Assembly: GCF_019029495.1 (NCBI RefSeq)
Contig: NZ_JAERQM010000005.1
Location: forward strand, 62,001 to 126,000
Length of the DNA stretch: 64,000 bases
Reading direction: 5' to 3'
Origin: Falsiroseomonas oleicola
GTDB taxonomy: Bacteria > Pseudomonadota > Alphaproteobacteria > Acetobacterales > Acetobacteraceae
Part shown: positions 1 to 7,788 of the stretch, piece after piece
Layout: the number at the start of each line of letters is the position of its first letter
Numbering within the stretch: position 1 is the stretch's first letter
The notes under the pieces: model-generated
The model's input: the letters and a program-made list of their open reading frames with translations, nothing else
Database searches by the model: none
What the model was told of the DNA's origin: nothing
Made by a program: the position numbers and the translations under genes

Positions 1-1392
1 GCCTTCCGCATGGTCGATCACGGGGCGGGGATAGGTCTGGCCCAGCCGCACCCCGGCGGCGGCGAGGATCTCCGGCGGCGCCTCCCAGGGCTTGTGGACA
101 TAGGCATCCGGCAGCTTCGCCAGCTCCGGCACCCAGCGGCGGACGAAGGCGCCGTCCGGGTCGAACTTCTCGCCCTGGAGCATCGGGTTGAAGACCCGGA
201 AATAGGGCGCCGCATCCGTGCCGCAGCCCGCCACCCATTGCCAGGAGGCGCTGTTGGAGGCGAGGTCCGCATCCACCAGCGTGTCCCAGAACCAGGCCGC
301 GCCGTCCTGCCAGGGCTGCATCAGGTGCTTCACCAGCAGGCTGGCCACGATCATCCGCACCCGGTTGTGCATCCAGCCGCTGCGCCAGAGCTGGCGCATG
401 CCGGCATCGACGATGGGATAGCCGGTGCGCCCCTGCTGCCAGGCCGCCAGCAGCTTCGCATCCGGCTGCCAGGGAAAGCGGGCGAATTCGGCGCGCAGCG
501 GTGCCTCCGGCATTTCGGGGCGGTGCCACAGCAGGTGATAGGCGAATTCACGCCAGAGGATTTCCTTCAGGAAGGTCTCCGTGCCCTTCGCCCCCGCCTT
601 GGCGGCGCGCGCCGCATGCCAGACCTGGCCTGGCGAAATCTCCCCCCAGCGCAGATGCGGCGAGAGGCCGGAGGAGCTGTCGCGGCCCGGCAGGTTGCGC
701 TCGGCATCGTAGCGGTCGAGGGCCCGGGCGGTGAAACGCGCCAGCCGCGCCGCGGCGCCATCCTCCCCCGGCTGCCAATGCGTGCCGAATTCCGCCGCCC
801 AGTCGGGCTCGTCCGGAACGGGGTAGAGCGGCAGATCGTCCAGCGCCTCGCCGCCCGCGGGCAAAGCGGGGCAGGAGATGCGCGCGGGCGCCGGAAGGGG
901 CGCCGCTGGCTCACCGAGCGCAAAAATCGCCTTGGCGAAAGGGCTGTAGACGGCATAGGGCGTGCCGCTGCCGGAGGTGACGAGGTGCGGTTCCCGCAGG
1001 ATGGCCGTGGTGTGCAGCACCAGGCCGGCACCGGCACCCTCCAGCGCCTCATGCACCCGCCGGCTTTGCCCCCGCGCCCAGGGCTCATAGGCGCGGCCGG
1101 CATGGACCTGCCGGGCGCCGACCGCCTGGGCCAGGGCCGGAAGCACGACCTCCGCCCGGCCGCGCGCCAGCAGCAGCCCGGCGCCGCGCGCGGCCAGGGC
1201 CTCACGCAGGGAGGCCAGGCTGGCGCGCAGCCACCAGCGCGCCGCGCCGCCCAGGCCATGTGGGCCGGCGGCGTCCTCGTCCAGGATGAACACCGGCAAT
1301 ACGGATCGCCCCTCCGCCAGGGCGGCGGTCAAAGCGGGGTGGTCGGTCAGGCGCAGGTCCTGGCGGAACCATAGCAGCGAAGTCTCGGTCAT
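1..1392 (-). CDS. phrB: Deoxyribodipyrimidine photo-lyase (3' end beyond window)
   Basis: Light-driven repair of cyclobutane pyrimidine dimers, using FAD and an antenna chromophore. The 464 visible residues begin MTETSLLWFRQDLRLTDHPA, the classic photolyase N-terminus. The FAD-binding core is intact: GYPIVDAGMRQLW, then WMHNRVRMIVASLL, then LASNSASWQWVAG. The C-terminal signature KFDPDG..VRRWVPEL and the PRPVIDH motif are present, so only the last few residues lie left of the window. The start is set at the ATG at 1392. An in-frame ATG three codons upstream (1401) is possible, because the GGAG lies between the two. Its neighbours to the right are other DNA repair genes (helicase and phosphoesterase of the ligase-associated set). 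Identity is certain; cofactor class (folate or deazaflavin) cannot be told. Confidence 0.96.
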   Translation of the reverse strand, partial: MTETSLLWFRQDLRLTDHPALTAALAEGRSVLPVFILDEDAAGPHGLGGAARWWLRASLASLREALAARGAGLLLARGRAEVVLPALAQAVGARQVHAGRAYEPWARGQSRRVHEALEGAGAGLVLHTTAILREPHLVTSGSGTPYAVYSPFAKAIFALGEPAAPLPAPARISCPALPAGGEALDDLPLYPVPDEPDWAAEFGTHWQPGEDGAAARLARFTARALDRYDAERNLPGRDSSSGLSPHLRWGEISPGQVWHAARAAKAGAKGTETFLKEILWREFAYHLLWHRPEMPEAPLRAEFARFPWQPDAKLLAAWQQGRTGYPIVDAGMRQLWRSGWMHNRVRMIVASLLVKHLMQPWQDGAAWFWDTLVDADLASNSASWQWVAGCGTDAAPYFRVFNPMLQGEKFDPDGAFVRRWVPELAKLPDAYVHKPWEAPPEILAAAGVRLGQTYPRPVIDHAEG

Positions 1393-1547
1393 TCCCTCCA
1401 TGTAGGGGCATTCCGCCCGGAAGGCAGCCATCACTGGTTCAACAGCGAACGAACCAATCCTGAGACAGCGCGTTCTTCCCCCGACCGCTTGATACCTGTC
1501 CAACCTCGCGGGCGGGCATCGCGGGCCATTGTTGAAGGATATTCCGA

Positions 1548-2147
1548 ATGATCCAGACCCGAATGATGCGTCGCGGCTTCCTGACGATCGGCACCATGGC
1601 CGCGGCCGGCACCATCGCCGCGCCCGCCCTCCTGCGTGCCCAGACCGTCCCGCCGACCCGCACCCTGGCCGACACCATGGCCGCCGACCCGCGCTTCGCG
1701 CGCTTTCTCGACCTGATTTCGCGCGCGGCGCTGGTGGAGGAGTTCCGCTCCGCCCAGCCGATGACGGTCTTCGCGCCGACCGATGCCGCCTTCTTCGGCG
1801 CGCCGGCCAATCTGCTTCAGCAGCTGACCGGCACCGGCGGCAGCCAGGACCAGGTGGACCGCCAGCGCCTCGCCGCGCTGATCAACTACCACGTCGTCCC
1901 GGGCGCCTTCCGCGCCTCGGAACTGATGGGCAATGACCGCCGCCTGCGCACGCGCAACGGCGCCGACATTTCCATCAACGGCACGACCGAGGGTGTGTTG
2001 GTTCGCAACCCGGCGCCGGCGCAGCAGATCGCGGGCTTCGGCGCGGCGGGTGCCAACCTCAACGCGCAGCCGGCGCGTGTGGTGGCGGCCGATATCGTGG
2101 CGAGCAACGGCGTGATTCACGCCGTCGACCAGTTGATGTGGCCGTGA
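1548..2147 (+). CDS. Secreted fasciclin (FAS1) domain protein
   Basis: A 199-residue exported protein with one FAS1 domain, a fold used for surface adhesion or small-ligand binding. The N-terminus has a Tat-like RRGFLTIG motif followed by a hydrophobic stretch and an AxA-type cleavage region near residue 32. The FAS1 signatures are visible: TVFAPTDAAF around residues 65-75, YHVVPG near 110, and NGVIHAVDQLMWP at the C-terminus. The start at 1548 has an AAGGA eight bases upstream; a second ATG at 1563 is less well placed. The gene stands alone, divergent from the photolyase, and ends at a strong hairpin. The ligand is unknown. Confidence 0.9.
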   Translation: MIQTRMMRRGFLTIGTMAAAGTIAAPALLRAQTVPPTRTLADTMAADPRFARFLDLISRAALVEEFRSAQPMTVFAPTDAAFFGAPANLLQQLTGTGGSQDQVDRQRLAALINYHVVPGAFRASELMGNDRRLRTRNGADISINGTTEGVLVRNPAPAQQIAGFGAAGANLNAQPARVVAADIVASNGVIHAVDQLMWP

Positions 2148-2175
2148 TTTCGGCGACTTCGGCCGGATAGCGCAG

Positions 2176-2202
2176 CGCGCCGCTCCTCACGGGGGCGGCG
2201 CG
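2176..2202. terminator. Hairpin terminator between convergent genes
   Basis: Perfect 8-bp stem CGCGCCGC/GCGGCGCG (2176-2183 and 2195-2202) just after the fasciclin stop. It overlaps the end of the convergent phosphoesterase gene. No clear U-run follows, so termination is inferred from position. Confidence 0.5.
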
Positions 2203-2924
2203 TTCGCCGCTTCAGGGGCCCGCGCCAGCATCCGCAGCGGCCCGGTCGGGAAGCTGTAGAGCCGGTCCGGCCCCAGCAGGAAGGCCCGCCCGCCGCGCGG
2301 GAACAGCCCGGCGATGGCCGGGTCGCGCAGGTCGAGCCCCCCCGTATAGGCGCCGAAGGCCGGCAGCATCATCCGCCGCCCATCGGTCATGAAGCAGGGC
2401 CGCGTCACCGATCCGGCGCGGGTCGGCATGCTCGCCTTGGGGTGGAAATGGCCGGAGATCTCACCCGGCGGCACCGGCTTTCCCATGGCGGCGGGCTGGG
2501 CGATGTGCCGAAAGGTGAAGGGGCCGAGGCGCCATTCCTCCGCCGCGATGCCGGCAAGACCCACCGGAGGTTCCGGATCGTGGTTGCCGAGCACCCAGAC
2601 CACCTCCTCCAGCCCCGCCAGCATCCGGGTCAGCGCCGCGCAATCGGCCGGCGGCAGCCGGGCGCAGCCATGCCGGTCATGAAAGCTGTCGCCCAGCAGC
2701 ACCAGGCGGCGGGGCTTCCAGCGGCGCAGGCCCAGCGCCAGCCGTTCCAGCGTTTCCCGCGTGTCATAGGGCGGCAGGAATCGGCCGGCGGCGGCGAAGC
2801 TGCTGCCCTTCTCCAGGTGCAGATCGGCGACCGCCAGCAGTTTCTCGGCAGGCCAGACCAGGAAGCCGGCGGGGTCCAGCATCAGGCGCTGGCCGGCGAT
2901 ATGGACGGGGGCGGCGGCGGTCAC
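2187..2924 (-). CDS. pdeM: Ligase-associated DNA damage response phosphoesterase
   Basis: Calcineurin-like metallophosphoesterase of the P_estr_lig_assc family, a predicted nuclease or phosphodiesterase acting with the ligase-associated helicase, exonuclease and ligase. Of 245 residues, the metal-binding motifs appear in order: VADLHLEKG near 30-38, LLGDSFHD near 80, LGNHDP near 118, and GHFHPKAS near 165. The start is a GTG that overlaps the TGA of the helicase (GTGA, 4 bp), indicating translational coupling. The usual partner exonuclease and ligase are not adjacent; they lie at 14522-17190 on the other strand. Confidence 0.9.
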   Translation of the reverse strand: MTAAAPVHIAGQRLMLDPAGFLVWPAEKLLAVADLHLEKGSSFAAAGRFLPPYDTRETLERLALGLRRWKPRRLVLLGDSFHDRHGCARLPPADCAALTRMLAGLEEVVWVLGNHDPEPPVGLAGIAAEEWRLGPFTFRHIAQPAAMGKPVPPGEISGHFHPKASMPTRAGSVTRPCFMTDGRRMMLPAFGAYTGGLDLRDPAIAGLFPRGGRAFLLGPDRLYSFPTGPLRMLARAPEAANAPPP

Positions 2925-5488
2925 TTCGGCGCCCCATAGTTCTTCGGCGCGCTGCGGATGAAGCGGCTGTTCCGGCGCTTGGCGTCCCGGGGCTTCCGGG
3001 CACGGTCGCGATCGCCGCGTGGCGGGATGGATTCGGTCACCTCGGCCAGCAACTCCCCAAAGATCTCGGCGCCATCGGTGGCGTCCGCGACCAGCGCGGC
3101 CGCTTCCGCCAGCAGCGCATCCTCCGCCCCGCCGGCCACCCATTCGCGGCCCTCCTCGATCAATGCGGGGACGGAAAGCGGGGAGGGGCGGGGCAGGGCC
3201 ATGTGGCGGATGCCGCCGGCCCGCGCGCGGGCCAGGATCAGCGCGATGCGCGCCACATCGGTGAGCCCCGCTGAGGCCTCCCGCCGCGTGGCGCGCAGCA
3301 GGATGTGGTCGGGTTCGTGCCGGCGCAGCACGTCGTAGATCAGATCGGCATTCATCGTCATCGCGCGGCCCGACTTCTCCTGCCCCGGGTGGTTCTTCTC
3401 GATCAGCCCGGCAATGGTGGCGATATTGCGGAAGGTGCGGCGGAGCATGCTGCTCTCGGCCATCCATTCCTCCAGCTCCTCGCCCAATATGTCCTCCTCG
3501 AACAGGCGCTCGATGCCCTGGGGCTCGAAGGCGCACCAGGCGGCGAGGACGTAGTCCGTGGCGAGATAGCCCAGCGGCGCCATGCCGAGATGTTCCATCC
3601 GCTTGGTCACCAGCATGCCGAGCGACTGATGCGCCAGCCGCCCCTCGAAGCAATAGGCCACCAGGAACCAGCGTTCGCCACGCGGAAAGGTCTCCACCAG
3701 CAGCCCGTCGCGCGGCGGCATGATGGAGGCGTGCTGTTGCAGCCGCAGCCATTCGCGCACCGATTCCGGCAAAGCGGGCCAGGCGGCCGGGTCGTGCAGG
3801 ATGCCGCGCACCCGGGCGGCGAGATGGGTGGTCAGTGGCATCCGGCTGCCGGCATAGGCGGGCACGCGAGGCTCGCCCTCCCCACCGCGGGAGACGAGGC
3901 AGGCCAGCGCGTCCAGCCCCTCGAAGCGCAGAAGCTGCCCGGCGAAGATGAAGCAGTCGCCGGGGCTGAGGGTGGAGACGAACCATTCCTCCACCTCCCC
4001 CAGCACCGGCCCACCGCGCAGCCGCACTTTCAGCAATGGCGTCTCGACGATGGTGCCAAGATTCATCCGAAGCTGGCGCGCGGCGGCGGGGCCGCGGATG
4101 TGGATCAGGCCTTCGGAATCGCGGAACAGGCGTCGAAAGCGGTCGTAGGATTGCAGGGCATAGCCGCCGTCCTCGACGAAGCGCAGGGCGTCGTCGAAAT
4201 CCTTGCGGGTGAGCTTCGCATAAGGCGCGGCACGCAGGATTTCGGCGTACAGGTCATCCGGGTGGAACGGGCCGGCGACCGCGCAGGCCAGAATGTGCTG
4301 GCAGAGCACGTCGAGGCCGCCCTCGCGCGGTGGGTCGCCATCCAGCTCATGCGCGTCGATCGCCTGGCGGGCGGCGACGCATTCGATGACCTCGAAGCGG
4401 TTGGCCGGCACCAGCACCGCCTGGCTGGCCTCGTCCATGCGATGGTTGGCGCGGCCGATGCGTTGCAGAAGTCGCGAAACGCCCTTCGGCGCGCCCACCT
4501 GCACCACCTGGTCCACCGCACCCCAGTCGATGCCGAGGTCCAGCGAGGCGGTCGCCACCACGGCGCGCAGCCGCCCATCCGCCATCGCGGCTTCGACCTT
4601 GCGGCGCTGTTCAACGGTCAGCGAGCCGTGATGCAGGCCAATGGGCAAATTGTCGTCGTTCAGCCGCCAGAGCGCCTGGAAGCACAGCTCCGCCTGGGCG
4701 CGGGTATTGACGAAGACGATGGTGACGCCGGCGCCGCGGATGCGGCGATAGACCTCCGGCATCGAGGCGAGGCCCATATGCCCGCCCCAGGGCAGGCGGC
4801 CCTCCGGCAGCAGGATGTCGAGGCTCGGCGGCGCCCCGGGCGCGCCCTGCACCAGCGCCACATCCTTTGCGAGCCCCGTGGGGGAGAGATAGGCGCGCAA
4901 AGGTCCTGGGTGGGCCACGGTGGCGGAGAGGCCGATGCGCCGCGCCTCGGGGGCCAGCGTCGCCAGCCGCGCCAGGCCGAGTGCGAGCTGGTCGCCGCGC
5001 TTGCTGCCGGCGAGCGCGTGGATCTCGTCCACGACGATGGCGTGCAATCCGGAAAACATCTCGGCCGCATCCGGCAGCGTCAGCAGCAGCGCCAGGCTTT
5101 CGGGCGTGGTCAGCAGGAAGTTGGGCGGGTCCACCCGTTGGCGGGCGCGGCGATTGGCGGGGGTGTCGCCGGTGCGGGTCTCGATGCGGATGGGCAGGCC
5201 CATGGCCTCGACCGGGGCGGTCAGGTTGCGGGCGATATCGACGGCCAGCGCCTTGAGCGGCGAGATATAGAGGGTGTGCAGGGACCCCATACCCTCGGGG
5301 CGCGGGTTCTCGTGCAAGTCGACCAGGGAGGGCAGGAAGCCCGCCAGCGTCTTGCCGCCGCCGGTCGGCGCCACCAGCAGGGCACTGGACCCGCCTTGCA
5401 CGGCATCGAGCAGCGCCAACTGATGCGGCCGCGGCGACCAGCCACGCGCGGCGAACCAGTCGCGGAAAAGTTCCGGCAATGTTCCCAT
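2921..5488 (-). CDS. Ligase-associated DEXH-box helicase (Lhr-like)
   Basis: An 855-residue SF2 helicase of the DEXH_lig_assoc family, related to Lhr, predicted to unwind DNA during repair. Walker A is PTGGGKT at residues 41-47, and motif II is VVDEIH near 155. The C-terminal helicase core contains the QRIGRANHRMDEAS motif VI region. The Lhr-type C-terminal extension is present, giving full family length. An upstream in-frame extension exists, but MGTLPELFRDWF matches family N-termini, so the ATG at 5488 is used. The last codon overlaps the phosphoesterase start. An open antisense frame across this gene is a composition artefact. Confidence 0.94.
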   Translation of the reverse strand: MGTLPELFRDWFAARGWSPRPHQLALLDAVQGGSSALLVAPTGGGKTLAGFLPSLVDLHENPRPEGMGSLHTLYISPLKALAVDIARNLTAPVEAMGLPIRIETRTGDTPANRRARQRVDPPNFLLTTPESLALLLTLPDAAEMFSGLHAIVVDEIHALAGSKRGDQLALGLARLATLAPEARRIGLSATVAHPGPLRAYLSPTGLAKDVALVQGAPGAPPSLDILLPEGRLPWGGHMGLASMPEVYRRIRGAGVTIVFVNTRAQAELCFQALWRLNDDNLPIGLHHGSLTVEQRRKVEAAMADGRLRAVVATASLDLGIDWGAVDQVVQVGAPKGVSRLLQRIGRANHRMDEASQAVLVPANRFEVIECVAARQAIDAHELDGDPPREGGLDVLCQHILACAVAGPFHPDDLYAEILRAAPYAKLTRKDFDDALRFVEDGGYALQSYDRFRRLFRDSEGLIHIRGPAAARQLRMNLGTIVETPLLKVRLRGGPVLGEVEEWFVSTLSPGDCFIFAGQLLRFEGLDALACLVSRGGEGEPRVPAYAGSRMPLTTHLAARVRGILHDPAAWPALPESVREWLRLQQHASIMPPRDGLLVETFPRGERWFLVAYCFEGRLAHQSLGMLVTKRMEHLGMAPLGYLATDYVLAAWCAFEPQGIERLFEEDILGEELEEWMAESSMLRRTFRNIATIAGLIEKNHPGQEKSGRAMTMNADLIYDVLRRHEPDHILLRATRREASAGLTDVARIALILARARAGGIRHMALPRPSPLSVPALIEEGREWVAGGAEDALLAEAAALVADATDGAEIFGELLAEVTESIPPRGDRDRARKPRDAKRRNSRFIRSAPKNYGAPK

Positions 5489-5532
5489 TCCTGGGGGAAT
5501 ATGCTGGCGCTTGGGCGAAAGGGGAAGGGGCG

Positions 5533-6030
5533 TCAGCCCAGCGCCGCGCGCAGTTCCGCCAGCGAGGCGTCGAGGCTGCGCCCGGCCGTGTCGATCCGCA
5601 GCGTCGGCCGGTCCCAGACCTCGTATTCGCGTCGTTGCACCGCGGGCCAATCCGGCGGAACCAGGCCGGCGATGTCGACCTGACGGGTTTCGACGCGGCG
5701 GCGATGCTCGTCGGGGTCGGAGCAGACCACCTCCACTTCGACGAAGCCCGCGCCTGTTGCCCGCGCCACATCGCGCCAGGCATCCCGGGTGATCCGCAGC
5801 GGGTTCACCGAATCAGCCACCACCGACAGGCCGAGCGACAGGTTCGCGCGCGCCACCACATAGCCCGCCATGTAGCCAGCCGGCCCGACCTCGGTGATGC
5901 CGCCATCGCGCATGGCCTGTTCGAGATGGTCGATGCGTATCCAGGCGGCGCCAAGCGCCTGCGCCAGTGCGCGGGAGAGGGTGGATTTGCCCGTGCCCGG
6001 AAGCCCGGCGAAGGCGATCAGCCGGCTCAC
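5533..6030 (-). CDS. Small AAA/kinase-type ATPase
   Basis: A 165-residue P-loop protein resembling nucleotide or small-molecule kinases (AAA_33/zeta-toxin-like fold). Walker A GLPGTGKST sits at residues 9-17. A DxxE-like segment IRIDHLEQAM follows near 32-41, and VVADSVNP near 68 looks like the Walker B region. No lid domain with a diagnostic motif is seen, so the substrate is unknown. The GTG start overlaps the stop of the upstream MOSC gene by 4 bp, so the two are probably co-translated. Confidence 0.75.
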   Translation of the reverse strand: MSRLIAFAGLPGTGKSTLSRALAQALGAAWIRIDHLEQAMRDGGITEVGPAGYMAGYVVARANLSLGLSVVADSVNPLRITRDAWRDVARATGAGFVEVEVVCSDPDEHRRRVETRQVDIAGLVPPDWPAVQRREYEVWDRPTLRIDTAGRSLDASLAELRAALG

Positions 6031-6569
6031 ACCCGCTCCAGCGCCAGATGCGGTTCCGCCGGCAGCACCACCCGCACCGCATCCCCCGCCGCCAGCTCGC
6101 CGCCCTCCAGCACCACCGCCATGATCCCGGCCCGCAGCAGCAGCGCCCCATCCGGCGCGCGTTCCAGCGTCGCCTTCATCAGGCCCTTTTGAAAACTGTC
6201 AAGCTGGTGGCAGGGGTTGCGCAGGCCGGTCACCTCGACCACGGCCGTTTCGCCCAGATGCAGCCGGGTGCCGCGCGGCAGGGCGAAGAGGTCGATGCCC
6301 TCGGTCGTCACATTCTCGCCCAGCGCGCCGGGGGCGACGCCAAAGCCCTGCGCTGCCAGGGAGTCCAGCCGCTCGGCCGGGATCAGATGGACCTGCCGCA
6401 GATTCGGCTGGTTGGGGTTCGCCTTCACGCGGGACCGGTGTTTCACCGTCACCCCGCAATGCGCGTCACCCTCCACGCCGAGGCCCGCCAGCAGCGTGAT
6501 CCGCGGCACAACCGGCTTTGAAAAGTCATGGCCGGACGAAGCCGCCACCGCCACCACACGTCCGTCCAT
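6027..6569 (-). CDS. MOSC domain protein
   Basis: A 180-residue single MOSC domain, a fold related to the molybdenum cofactor sulfurase C-terminus that carries or transfers sulfur to metal centres. Typical motifs are GVEGDAH near 32-38, GALGENVTTEGIDL near 81-94, and the conserved cysteine at about 120 in GLRNPCHQLDSF. The ATG at 6569 has GGAGA upstream. An in-frame upstream extension has no domain similarity and is excluded. It overlaps the kinase gene by 4 bp. The precise target is unknown. Confidence 0.85.
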   Translation of the reverse strand: MDGRVVAVAASSGHDFSKPVVPRITLLAGLGVEGDAHCGVTVKHRSRVKANPNQPNLRQVHLIPAERLDSLAAQGFGVAPGALGENVTTEGIDLFALPRGTRLHLGETAVVEVTGLRNPCHQLDSFQKGLMKATLERAPDGALLLRAGIMAVVLEGGELAAGDAVRVVLPAEPHLALERV

Positions 6570-6594
6570 TCCGAATCTCCGCCTGAGGCGGCGA

Positions 6595-7062
6595 TTATTG
6601 CAGGAATCCGATCCAGCGTCCCGCCAGCAGCGCGCCGAGCCACGCCGCCAGCGACACCGCCGCCGCCAGCCGCAGCCGTGCCCCCACCGGGCCGTCTGCC
6701 AAAGCCTCGCGCCAGGGCCGCCCGGCATGCAGCAGCGCCAGGTTGCCCAGCGCCAGCACCAGCAGCGCCAGCTTCGCCAGGAAGGCCGGATTTTCCAGAT
6801 AGGTCCCCGGCCGCGTGCTGAACAAGGCGAGGCCGGTCACCGCCGCCAGCCCCAGCCCGGTCGCCGCCACGCGCACCAGCGGCGGCGCCAACTGCCCCAG
6901 CGCCGAGGCCCGGAACAGCCCCAGCAGCCGCAGGTCCAGCGTCGCGATGGCGCCCACCAGCAGCCCGATGCCGAGCACATGCGCGGCATTGACCAGGAGA
7001 TAGAGCGTCACCGAGCCGCGCAGCGCCGCCGCGGGGGCGGAGGCCGCGATCAGGTCCAGCAA
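6595..7062 (-). CDS. Membrane protein, DUF6644/DUF2214-like
   Basis: A 155-residue integral membrane protein with about four hydrophobic helices (roughly 18-40, 58-78, 92-110 and 133-152) joined by short loops. The pattern NAAHVLGIGLLVGAIATLDLR resembles DUF6644/DUF2214-type proteins, which often sit beside DUF6152 proteins as here, six bases downstream of one. No catalytic motif is visible. Function is unknown; membership is from recalled family character, not a search. Confidence 0.65.
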   Translation of the reverse strand: MLDLIAASAPAAALRGSVTLYLLVNAAHVLGIGLLVGAIATLDLRLLGLFRASALGQLAPPLVRVAATGLGLAAVTGLALFSTRPGTYLENPAFLAKLALLVLALGNLALLHAGRPWREALADGPVGARLRLAAAVSLAAWLGALLAGRWIGFLQ

Positions 7063-7068
7063 GCGGTG

Positions 7069-7455
7069 TCAGCCGCCCTGGATACGCTCGGGGTAGAAGT
7101 CGAAGCGGCGGTTGCCGACGGTCAGCCGCACCGCCTTCAGCCGGCGTTCCGAACTGTCGCGGGACCGGTTGCCCAGCGCCACCACCTCCTGCCCCGGACG
7201 GAGGGAGGCTTCGGTGAAGCCGGCGCGGGCGGTCTGGCGCGGATTGCCCAGCTCCACCGTCCACATCTCGCCCTCCGCCTCGACACGCAAACTGGGGTGC
7301 GGTGGGCCGACATAGACCTCCCGCACCGTGCCGGTCAGCGTGCCCTGGTCGCCCTCGGCCCAGGACCAGCCGTGATGGGCGCGGGCGCCGGTGGCGACGG
7401 CGAGGCCGCCGATCAGGCCGAGCGCGCCGCGCCGGCCCAGTGATGTGAAGCGCAT
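7069..7455 (-). CDS. Exported DUF6152-like protein
   Basis: A 128-residue protein with an N-terminal signal (RRGALGLIGGLAVATGARA, Tat-like twin arginine at 8-9). The mature start AHHGWSWAEGD is the hallmark of DUF6152 proteins. The rest is a small beta-rich domain with a repeated V-V-L-G-N pattern suggesting an OB-like barrel. It is followed six bases later by the membrane protein gene and is probably co-transcribed with it. The conserved His-His after the signal may bind a metal; this is inference. Confidence 0.7.
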   Translation of the reverse strand: MRFTSLGRRGALGLIGGLAVATGARAHHGWSWAEGDQGTLTGTVREVYVGPPHPSLRVEAEGEMWTVELGNPRQTARAGFTEASLRPGQEVVALGNRSRDSSERRLKAVRLTVGNRRFDFYPERIQGG

Positions 7456-7545
7456 GTCATCTTTCTCCGTGCCTGCCGGGCAAGTTGGGTGCCGTGCCGC
7501 CCCTGTCGAGCGCGCGGCGATGACATCCTGTTCAGCCCCCCCGGG

Positions 7546-7788
7546 TCAGTTCGGCTGGCGGGCGGCGACGAAGGCGACGAGGTCTCCAAAGGTGGCGCAT
7601 TCGGCCAGTTGCTGGGCGTCCACCTCCGCCCCGCTGCGGCCCTCGATCTCCACGCTGATGAGGGTGTGGTTCAGGCTGTCCCAGCCTGGCACATCGGCGG
7701 CCGCCATCTCCGCCGTCAGGGCGATGTCGCGGTCGCCGATCACCTCCCGCGCAATGGCCTCAAGATCGGCGAGGGTGAAGGCGGGCAT
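7546..7788 (-). CDS. Acyl carrier protein
   Basis: An 80-residue carrier protein with the phosphopantetheine attachment motif GWDSLNH; the serine is residue 38. It has four predicted helices and is acidic overall, as usual for acyl carriers. It lacks the usual housekeeping acpP sequence and context, so it is a dedicated carrier. It is the last gene of the five-gene operon, and its ATG overlaps the stop of the acyl-AMP ligase gene by one base. The neighbour would load a fatty acid onto it. Confidence 0.9.
   Translation of the reverse strand: MPAFTLADLEAIAREVIGDRDIALTAEMAAADVPGWDSLNHTLISVEIEGRSGAEVDAQQLAECATFGDLVAFVAARQPN

Noticed and set aside
3305-5683. 792-residue plus-strand reading frame
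   Set aside because: Antisense shadow of the DEXH helicase, whose Walker A and DEIH motifs are intact.
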